Part shown: in pieces, positions 23,064-32,500 of the stretch
How positions within the stretch are numbered: position 1 is the first letter of the stretch
Layout: every line of letters starts with the position of its first letter
DNA from: Paraphysomonas bandaiensis
Taxonomy: Eukaryota; Chrysophyceae
DNA: 64,000 nucleotides
Direction of reading: 5' to 3'
Assembly (NCBI GenBank): GCA_965644295.1
Contig: CBFFRP010000109.1
Coordinates: 83,314-147,313 of the forward strand
Notes under the pieces: model-generated
The model's input: only the letters and a program-made list of their open reading frames with translations
Databases searched by the model: none
Told to the model about the DNA's origin: nothing
Program-made: the position numbers and the translations under genes

Positions 23064-23564
23064 ATTCCTCCAAAACTCGGAATTCTATTTTGAATGGTAG
23101 TAGCTCAAAACTCGAGAAATGAGCACAAGTTGTATATAAACCACGATATTTGGAACTTAAAAACAGGAAATATGAAAAGAATACACAGAAAAATATAATT
23201 CGAAAAGCTTGCTTCCAGCTGTATATCAGTGTATACCACGGTATACCAGGATAAAAAACAGAGTCTATTCATCCCTCTGTATTCCAATCGTATTCTAAAG
23301 TATACGGCGGTTACTCTGGAGGTAGTATGGTATGGATATGTATGTATGTATATATACATAGAGCTCCTAACATCAACACACTGAAGCCTCATGCAGCAAG
23401 TGGTGTAAGTGTTATTATTACATTGAATATAGTTCGTCTTTGCTCAGGATATCTGTAGAGAATCTGGTTTATGAACCCTCTCATATAGTTTTAAACGTAT
23501 TGCTCAAATAGCGATATTATATAAGAAAATATAAATATACTGAAAACCTGAAAGTTACCAAATA
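23064..23564. promoter_or_regulatory. Divergent intergenic region, pseudokinase / coiled-coil gene
   Basis: About 500 bp between two start codons, with an alternating TATG/TACA tract near 23325-23362. No promoter motif can be assigned. Confidence 0.4.
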
Positions 23565-25255
23565 ATGAGCATCCAAGGGGATTCCACTAATCGCCCTCAG
23601 AAGAGCTTCGAGAGTGTTCACGATCGAGAAAGGTATTCGCATGATACCAACTCTGAGAGCAAAACTTATGATGGTATGCAGTCTTCATAATGTTCGGGAT
23701 AAGTACAGCGATTTGAACGAAATGATCGAAAGCCTAAACGAAAAGGTTTACTATTAATGTTTTAATTCATCTCTGATGCTTTATTTTAATTAGCTAAATG
23801 TCGTGGCATCTGTACAAGAAAAAGAATTTTTAAGTGCCTATCGCGTTCACATGTTGAGTGTTCAGCTGGAATTAAAAGAATTGAAGCTGAAGTATATATA
23901 TTAATTTTCATATGTTTATCACTGTAATGAATATTTTTGTTTAGGGTAGCAAAGGCTGAGATGTCTCTTCAAGATGACGGAGAAGTGTCAAAGCTTGAGG
24001 AGGAGTGCAATTGGTTTAGAACTGAAACAATGAGACTTCAAACACATTCCAGTACTATGCAGACTGATATTCAGGTGCACTTTATATGTATATTACATTA
24101 ACCTTTTGACATGAATTCCGGTTACACTTTTATTCTCTAGGCAATGAAAAGTCGCCTGGCAGCTCTGCGGGACCAGAATAAATACTTGAGTAATCAGCTG
24201 AAGGCAGTTATGAAACGAAGCCGAGTACTGGAGGTGATCATACTGAGTATTGTGCGGCCCTGACGTAAATATATTCTTAATACATTATACATGCTGTGCC
24301 ATTATCCATTATCATGTGCAATGCTTTATATCTGTGACTCCTTATATATATCAGGTTGAAATTGAAATGGCCAAGCAATCCGGCATTCCACGTGCTCTAC
24401 AATCTGAAGTATTCGAAGAAGAAGGAAGTTATCCAACACAGAGCTTTGACGACGATGTAGATGACAGTGAAGATGCGGGTGAAGGAAATAAGCATATGGT
24501 ACAGAGTCAGAGCGCTATAGCATTAGGTAAATCTACTGGTCATTTTCTCCCGTTAAGACGAGTGAACTCTGCCCGCGAACGTCCTGTGGATTCGCTTATG
24601 CCACCCCGCTCGAGGAGTCCCGTGTCGCGCACACCCGCTTCAAGGATGGGCGCATCCAAATCGCTTCGGGTTAGTAGTCGTAAGTCTGGATCTGCGGGTA
24701 CAACAGACCCGGAAACTGGCCGTGGTCAGACTGCAGATATTGTCAGTTTGCGAAATCAATACTCTTCAATTAATGAGTCACGAACATTTATTGAAACATT
24801 GTTAGAAGATAAAGTTCGAGAAGCATTTGCGAATGTAATCAAAAGGCGATCTCTGACTGTGGCTCGCAATTCTAAAAATCGGTACGATATTTGCATATCT
24901 ATTGGTATGATTGTGTGCCAATGAAATTTAATGTTTTGCGTGTTAGGTACTTTAAGTCGGTTGCGAAAAGCATGTCAGACTCTGGGCACGACGATATTAG
25001 TGTGGAGTTAGACAGTACAGCGTTTTCCACAAAGGTTCCGACGAATAAGTTGGGACATCCTATAGTGGGGGGAATTACAGATTTAGGGCTTGAGGTATGC
25101 TTGTCGCTACCTATATAATACTTTTAATGTTCTATTAGCACTTGACAGATGGGGATAAGCATGACGTAATGATTTCCGTACTATCCGATGAGCGCGTGTT
25201 CAAGGAAGTCGTCGAGAGGCTACATAGGGCTTATGTTGAAGGAGAAGGATGGTAG
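23565..25255 (+). CDS. Coiled-coil protein of unknown function
   Basis: Multi-exon gene. Exons start at 23565-23632, 23682-23745 and 23794 onward, and run to TAG at 25253-25255 through further introns of about 45-130 bp. The N-terminal half is helical and coiled-coil: LHNVRDKYSDLNEMIESLNEK, then EKEFLSAYRVHMLSVQLELK, EEECNWFRTETMRLQ and LAALRDQNKYLSNQLKAVMKR. The middle is an acidic then Arg/Ser-Pro-rich linker (SRSPVSRTPASR). The C-terminus is again ordered: VREAFANVIKRRS, then GGITDLGLEHLTDGDKHDVM, then SDERVFKEVVERLHRAY. No enzyme motif. The well-conserved look of the first coiled coil suggests a real family, and a flagellar or centriolar role is possible because of the company of kinesin-2 and FAM184. 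That is a guess. Confidence 0.7.
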
Positions 25256-26050
25256 CTTTATTGTAACATACTTGGACGTTTACTGAAACCTACATTTTGT
25301 TCTGGCGCAAGCTGATTGTATACTTCTGACTAGCTGTAGTTTTCGTTGTGGCATGTATGTGCAGTATACCAAAGTTATTGTATGTTATTAGTTAATAATT
25401 AGTAGTATATTAGGAATATATATTATTTTTCAGTGTCTGTCGAATTGTAGCTTTTTCTTGTTGCAGAGTCTAAATAAATATCCTTCAATTCTCATTGAAT
25501 TTGTAGCTTACGAAGTGTTGGCTTGAGCAATCTACGTTAAAAAGTGGTTGGGTATTGTTAAAATAAGTTGAGAAACTAACTAAGAAACTAACTCGCATAG
25601 ATTCTTTTGTCAATTTACATCTAATTTGATAGTTACTCCTCTGAAATATTTGGTAGAAGCATATACACCACTCATTCGAGTGTAAAACGTAATCACAGTG
25701 AAGAATTTTTACCTGATAAATATTATATATATCATATACGGTAAAAGGCGTAGGTTCGGTTGTGTAGTACTGATAGCTGCATCCATTAACTTGTATTTCA
25801 TCCTTTGCACTGCACGTTTTTCATATACTATGCAATGCTATTACGAAGCGGTCGAATAATGTTGTCGATAATGGCTTTGTAGACATATCAACTGACATCG
25901 TTTCGGTGAATATACGGACAGTCTTCACTAATAAGTAAACATTATGTAAACGTGAGAATTATACAATATTTTGGGAAAGACTTGGATAATATACAGTGTA
26001 AAAGTAAAAATGTTTTAAAAGTAATTCTGTTTGTACTTAGACTAGTATTG

Positions 26051-26380
26051 AACAGAGAGGCATCCGGAAATGGGCCCACCTCAACGGCATCCGAGGTATT
26101 GGGCTGCCTGCTGAAGTGAAGCATCCGGGCTGTTTACTATTTACCTTAAGGACTCAAAGCCCTAAAGTCAGAAGATGTCAGGTATATATCAACATTCTGC
26201 GTGCTCACTGCGCTTGTTTGAGTGATAGAGCAAGAGTGGTTGCACCTTTGTGCTTGTGGTGATGCACAAAAGCAGCTTTCGTAGCGTTAAGCACAGGATA
26301 GTTAAATTGCAATGCTAAATTAGTTTAAACTCTTGTTTATTATTACTAACTATAAGACATTCACTACTAGTGCACTTACC
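26051..26380 (+). repeat. SINE-like dispersed repeat, old copy E
   Basis: Shares GGCATCCGGAAATGGGCCC, TATTGGGCTGCCTGCTGAAG and GTGGTTGCACCTTTGTGCTTG with the family, plus the extra segment (GTCAGAAGATGTCAGG...GAGTGATAGAGC) otherwise seen only in copy D. The head is missing. Confidence 0.7.
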
Positions 26381-27378
26381 AACTACAGAGTGTATCAACC
26401 CAATTATGCTTTTATCGGAAATCCGGTTCAGTGCATTTCGACTGTTATTAATAAAATCTTTAAGTGGAAATACCTATATCCTGGAACACAAACTGGGGGA
26501 CCATATGAATCTATTCAGAGATATATATGTCTTTTATTCTCTGTGTGCCGCTACTTACTAGAATTTCAATTACTTCAAAAAGTTGGTTCATCTCAATAAA
26601 ATAAAACCGATAGTCGTCCGCAGGATATAGCTGCTACAAAAAGGAGCTACCACATTCGGCGGACAGCGGCGACTATAATCAGGCTCAATAGTTTGGGAGT
26701 GTCAACGTAGTCTATGAGGATTTCGTAAAGTGCAAGGAAAAATTAGGCAATTGAAGTAGCGGTTCGGCGTCTGACAACAACGGGTTGGCTTTCTTTCAAC
26801 TATTATGGTCTTATAGACGTATTACTACGTAGAAGATTACTGTTTTGATGATGATGATGACCCTGGTCATACTCTACCAAAGGTGACGACCCTCTTACTC
26901 CTCTCAGCCCGTTGCATATGAGGAGGTGAGTTCCCGTAGTATATATTAGTGATTCAATTTACTCCTTCTTACTATTTTCGGACAGTTGCTCCCCGGTTAA
27001 TGGTTCTTTGAGGAGTAAGTTATTACATGTATACCACTCTTTCACTTATGTACCATGCTGGTAGTATTAATACCGGTCAGTGTAGTTGTTGTGCTTGGTG
27101 TAAGTTTTTAAATGTTTTTTACTTATATTGTCGCTGTATTACTTAGCTAATATTGTACATGTTTTATATTGATGAGGCTATTTCGATACTTACAGACGCA
27201 GTAATAACAATTTCGTTGTGCTGAGCACTGTCCTGAAATCATTCTTGGAATATTGTTATTTTTTTAATAAAATAACAATAAGAATAGTATTGTATAGCTA
27301 CTATAATATTATTACACAGTTTTAATAATATTAGATTAATGAAAACGATAAGTATAGGATAGGGTACAAAGGGGTCCA

Positions 27379-27407
27379 AAACGTGGGAAAAATTTTTTCC
27401 CACGTTT
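27379..27407. repeat. Perfect 14-bp inverted repeat
   Basis: AAACGTGGGAAAAA and its exact complement are separated by one T. It would fold as a hairpin, or be a near-palindromic protein site. Function unknown. Confidence 0.6.
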
Positions 27408-27902
27408 GTCTTAAGGTTGCTTGTGGACATATTAACATGTGGGTTGTGTCACTTTTGACTGATAGGAGCAGTGTGCTACTAGGTTTTGCGACTGTTGAAA
27501 CCCTTTTTCTCCACCATTGACAATTATGGAGGATGAGCTACTATCATGAGATTGCTTTGGTAGATACACCCCTCAAAAAGGCCTTATATATTGCGTAATT
27601 GTGTAGTACATAGCAATTATCTATATTGGAAGTCATTGACCATTGTGGGAGCGAAGTTTGAAGCAACAATATCTCATCTTGTACTGTGCCTGCGGACAAG
27701 CACGTCAAGACAGTAGATTTGTTACAGAAAGCTTAGCATTCACATAGGACAGAGACAACCACCAGTAGCTAGTCTGATAGTAAGATACAATTGTCTTAGC
27801 ATATCGAGCAAATTAGTTAATTGGCAAAATACTGAATACTGTGCGGACGGAACAGCAAGGGGAGAGTACAGTTTTTGTAAACTAGAGAAGCTATAGGCAG
27901 TT

Positions 27903-29552
27903 ATGGATGTTAATCAAGACGAAGCCACAGACCTGCAGCGTCTAATGCAGGGATTCGTAGAGCAAATTACGGGCGCAGTAAATACTCTAACTGAGACAGT
28001 AGCTGGGGTGAAAGATGACGTAGCTGGGCTCAAGCACGACGTAGCTGAGGTCAGCGATGAGCTCAAGGAATTGAGAGTAAGAGTAGCTGTCCTGGAAGGG
28101 ACTTATTCATTTCCGGAACCATCTCCTCCTAGAAATTCACCAGCACCTGCCAGTGAACTTAGCCAGGAAGAAGCCGTAGAAGAGGCAAAGTCGAAACAAG
28201 GACCTGCTGAGAAGCAGAAGAAGGGCAGACCTTCCGTGTTACATGAGATTGCTCAAGCGTCTAGAAGGCAGTCTATCGACGCAATTATTCCAACGCGAAC
28301 TTCAACCAACGATGAATCAGATCCATTCGATGTAAAGTCAGTCAAAGGTTCTATATTCAGAGAGATTGCCAGCAGCGAGAGACAGGTAGCCTCGAGTGGA
28401 GAAGTGGTGATGCGACAGGCTAAAGAGTGCAATGTCAGAATAGATAGTTTCCAGTTATCGAAGGTGACGAAAGCTATCAAAGCAATCATGAATTTTCAGG
28501 AGGAAGAGAACACGAAGGTCAGAGTTCAGAAAATTCTCTCTCAAGCATGCAAGGAGCACCTGCGTTCCAAATACCAGTTGACGCAGGGACAACTGGGATC
28601 GCTTGGTATTACAGATCTTATTAGAGTGATAGCCAACGAGACCAAAGTGTTTTCTAGACCAGCGTTTTACAAGGAATTAGAGGAAGCCCTGCGACATTCC
28701 AGAGTCATGGGATGGGCTGTTGTGTCTCCCGTGAACCACGAGACATTCTACCATCAACAGCTAAAATTGATATCGGAGTTCGGAAGAATGCTTAACATTA
28801 TGTTGGAGGGCAACAAGGACTGGTGCCCGAGAATTGATGACAAGCCAGGAGGACTTATTCGGCTTTTCAAAACGTGTAATGATGCAGAGTACTTCGAACA
28901 TGTATGGAGTTGCATGACAGAAACTAAGTTTAAGAACATGCAGGAATTCTTTGATCAGTACACCGAAATTATTTCTGATGAGTATCAGTTGAGTGTAGCT
29001 GTTAAGGAAATCCCCTACAAATGTTTAACCGAGCACAAGGAGAGGTTGAGAGTCTACAGAGAAAAAAAAGCGAATGAGAAGAAGATATTTTCAAAACCAC
29101 GCGTCTTGAAACCTCTGAATGCCATCGAGGAAGGAGCGTATGAAATTCCAGACAGTGATGCGGAGCAATCACCAGTTGAAGAAGATGACTGGAGGAATTA
29201 TTTACCAGAACCAGCAGCACCTACCGTGGCAATTTCTGCAGATTTAAAACCAGATGCTTCTTTGAGTATTGATCTAAATGAGTCAGATGAGGAGGAAGAT
29301 GAGATTCCTGAACATCTACATGCGGTGGGACCACCTAACAACTCGGACAAGAAGTATGGATGCTTACAGAAGATACTCACGGGAACTTGCAAGAGAGACA
29401 ACTGCAAGTATTTGCACCATGGTCCAGAATTGGTTAAAGCAGCCAAGGAAATGAAATTAAAGATTGATAAATTTGTTCAAGGCACCTCGGACTCAGGTGC
29501 TGCGTCCCAAACTTCCATCATGCGAAGAGAACCCTCGGGTACTCGAGCTTGA
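27903..29552 (+). CDS. Gypsy-like element Gag with CCCH zinc finger
   Basis: 549 residues. The N-terminus (about 12-66) is a heptad-like coiled coil (ETVAGVKDDVAGLKHDVAEV). The middle, about 150-390, is helical with FYKELEEALRHSRVMGWAVV and EFGRMLNIMLEGNKDW, as expected of a capsid-like fold. The C-terminus has an acidic stretch and one zinc finger at about residues 487-506: C-x8-C-x4-C-x3-H (GCLQKILTGTCKRDNCKYLH). This is a CCCH-type finger, not the CCHC knuckle usual for gypsy Gag. The frame ends at TGA 29550-29552, followed by CTAG. Gag packages the element RNA; nucleic-acid binding through the CCCH finger is inferred. Confidence 0.75.
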   Translation: MDVNQDEATDLQRLMQGFVEQITGAVNTLTETVAGVKDDVAGLKHDVAEVSDELKELRVRVAVLEGTYSFPEPSPPRNSPAPASELSQEEAVEEAKSKQGPAEKQKKGRPSVLHEIAQASRRQSIDAIIPTRTSTNDESDPFDVKSVKGSIFREIASSERQVASSGEVVMRQAKECNVRIDSFQLSKVTKAIKAIMNFQEEENTKVRVQKILSQACKEHLRSKYQLTQGQLGSLGITDLIRVIANETKVFSRPAFYKELEEALRHSRVMGWAVVSPVNHETFYHQQLKLISEFGRMLNIMLEGNKDWCPRIDDKPGGLIRLFKTCNDAEYFEHVWSCMTETKFKNMQEFFDQYTEIISDEYQLSVAVKEIPYKCLTEHKERLRVYREKKANEKKIFSKPRVLKPLNAIEEGAYEIPDSDAEQSPVEEDDWRNYLPEPAAPTVAISADLKPDASLSIDLNESDEEEDEIPEHLHAVGPPNNSDKKYGCLQKILTGTCKRDNCKYLHHGPELVKAAKEMKLKIDKFVQGTSDSGAASQTSIMRREPSGTRA

Positions 29553-29556
29553 CTAG
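29550..29556 (+). promoter_or_regulatory. Candidate stop-codon readthrough site TGA-CTAG between gag and pol
   Basis: The gag stop TGA is followed by CTAG. The 69 codons between it and 29760 contain no stop and no ATG, and pol continues in the same phase. TGA-CTA(G) is the well-known leaky context used by alphaviruses, several plant viruses and some animal mRNAs. Confidence 0.7.
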
Positions 29557-32500
29557 GAAGTAGAGACACTGAATATGTACATAGTAGGCAAAAAGTCGAG
29601 CATGAAGAATCTTGCGAGAGTGAAGATGATAAGAGGAGAACGCTTTCACAGGATTTTGATTTACGTAGACTGAAGCAAGAAGACAATAGGTCTTCGGTTT
29701 TATACGCCAGTTATCCAGATAAGAAAATTCTGTCCAGTAGTCACACGGTAGGAAGAGTAGTGCTAAACAGAAAAATGGACATTGAAGAATTAGTATATAT
29801 ATTATGTGATACGGGAGCCTTGTCAGCAAATTATGTTAGTGCTGATTTAATCAAAAGAATACGAAGTAGATTAGATGACAAAGATATTATGAAGACCAAG
29901 TGCAGAGTCATATTGGCGGACAGTCGAACAGTGAAACCTTTGAAGGAGGCAGTGAAGTTAAATTTGAAAGTTGAAGACAAGAGAGCCAGGACCCATACTT
30001 ACACTGGTGAATTTTTCGTCTTAGACATGAAGAGTCAGGATATTATATTAGGTTTACCTGCTCTCACAGGAAAATTATACCCATTCATGGATCAGATGCT
30101 CAGAGAAGCCAATCAGGAGCTAAAGGATAGTGGTGGTTATGAAGTGGAGCTGAACCAGATAGATGAGATGCAAAATACGAATGATCTTGAACAGAGAAGA
30201 TTAAATTCTGTCACAAAAGGTAGTTTGGTTAAACCATGGTTAAAATCGAATGATGATGAAGCACCTGAAGAAGCTGAAGTAGAATTGCCGGTGAACTTTG
30301 GAGATGCGTTAACGTTTTTGGGAAAGCCACGGCAAGAAGCCGTGCAGGATTATCACGACCTTATTGACAAACATGTCAGTGAGGAACTTAGGACAAACAC
30401 GGATATAGTAGCGTTATTAAAAGGTAAAGCGGAGAAAGTTTTTGTTCCAGAGGAATGGAGCGGTATAAAAGGAATAGAGCCGTTACGTTTAAAATGGAAA
30501 GAGAGTTTACCGGAACGTATGAAGCCGAAGGCGAGACCTATCAACCCGAAACTTTGGGAAGCGTCGGAGAAGGAATTTCATAGACTATGTGGTTGTTTCT
30601 ATGGTAAAAGTAGATCGCCATGGGCATCATGTTTAGTAGTTGCACCAAAGGCTACGCCACCCTACATAAGATTCTGTGGGGACTACGTCCAGATAAACAA
30701 GCATATGGAAGTTGGCAACCACACAATCCCAAATGTGCGACATGAAATTCAAAAGATTACAAATTTCCCGTTATACATGGATATTGATTTAACAAATGCG
30801 TTCCATCAAGTAGCATTGCATGAAGAAACATCGGAGAGATTATCTATTCAAACACCATGGGGACAGTTCGCTCCGAAGTTTATGCCCGAAGGCATCGCAC
30901 CTGCCACTGGAATTCTTCAAGAAGTTGTAAGAGATTTGTTTTCAGACTTCAGCGACTGGGCCATCGTAATTTTTGATAATATGTTAATCTTAGCGGAGGA
31001 TGCCACAGACGCTTATAAGAAGTTCGAAATGATAATTGACCGGTGTATTGAACGTAATGTAAAACTCAAAATGCCTAAGAGTTGGCTGGGATTCCGGGAA
31101 GTGAATTTCTTTGGCTACGTGTGCAGACACAAATCGTATGAGGTCAGTCCTGATAAGAAGGAAGCTTTGGCTAACATTCCAATGCCTACGAGTACTAAGA
31201 CGGCCAGAAGCTTACTAGGAAAAGGAGTTTTCTTCTCAGGGTTCACACCTAGATATTCTGACTTGGTAGGTCATCTTCCGGACATGACCAAGAAAACTTT
31301 TAACTGGGATAAATCTACATGGAAGCATGATTACGAAGAGGAGTATAGAAGATTCATAAAGGGTCTACAAGATGCCTGTGAGTTATTTTATCCCGACTAT
31401 TCGTTAGAATGGATCCTAAGAACTGATGCTAGCGAGCTAGGAGTAGGAGCAGTATTATTACAGAAGAAAATTTTAGAGGATGGTACTGTTCAGTTACAAC
31501 CAATAGCATTTATATCGAAAAAATTCTCAACGCAAGCACAACGATGGGCTACGATAGAGCAGGAAGGCTACGGTATCTATTATGCTGTCAGAAACCTCGC
31601 ATATTATTTAGTGGGCAAGGAGTTTATTATTGAGACCGATCATAACAATTTAGTGTGGATGGAGGCATCTGAAGTACCGAAAATTGTGAGATGGCGTATA
31701 TACCTGCAATCGTTTAACTTTATGATTCGGCACATTCCAGGTTCTCAAAATTGGTTAGCAGATTGGCTCTCCAGAGCACATAAGTTGCAACATTTGGCTG
31801 GTATATTTCCTGATATGGACATTGAGGAATACATTGATGAAACTATGTTGGGCAACTTAGACATCTATCTTAACAATTTTATGGATCCGGATGACAAGGA
31901 AGAAGAGTTGGAACCGTTGTATTTATCCAAAGAGGAATGTTTTCAAGCAGTTCATAATGCCAGACAAGGTCACAAAGGAGCTTATGCCACGTGGGTAAAA
32001 TTGAATAAGAAATGCCCGGGACACAGGATATCTTTTGAAGAAGTCACCGAGATGATCAATAAATGTCCCAACTGTGCTAAGACACGACTCGGAATGCAAG
32101 AAGCTTTGATAGCTATACCTCGCAGTTTAAAACCACCTTCAGCTCGTAGTGCCATCGGTATCGATGCAGTGGAAATTACACCCCACGGTAAAGAAGGCTA
32201 CACGCATATTAACGTGGTGGTAAATCTGTTTACAAAACATGTCTTCCTCGAACCAGTGAAGGGAGTCACTGCCATAAATCTTGCTAATACTGTATGGAAG
32301 TATTGGAGTCAATTTGGTCATACTGATGTGATCATATCGGATCAAGGACCTGATCTAAAATCCCAATTATTTGATCAACTTTGCTCATATATCGGTGTCA
32401 AACACACATTCAGCATAGCGGATAGACATGCCAACGGATGCGAGAGGATCATAGGAGAGGTAGTGCGGCATTTAAGAGCATTAGTATTCGATTACAGCGA

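Larger units (their letters stand above)
25256..27902. other. Intergenic and 5' flank of the gypsy-like element
   Basis: Contains an old SINE-like copy (26051-26380), a perfect short inverted repeat (27379-27407), and from roughly 27.5 kb presumably the leader of the gypsy-like element. I looked for a left LTR matching sequence downstream of 33,600 and found no convincing match. Confidence 0.5.

Noticed and set aside
23105-23392. 95-codon minus-strand ORF rich in Tyr and Phe
   Set aside because: Composition mirrors AT-rich spacer with TATG repeats; lies between two divergent genes with no splice support.
27470-27560. TGTTGAAACCC as start of a 5' LTR matching TGTAACCC after pol
   Set aside because: Similarity fades after a few bases; not enough to call an LTR by eye.
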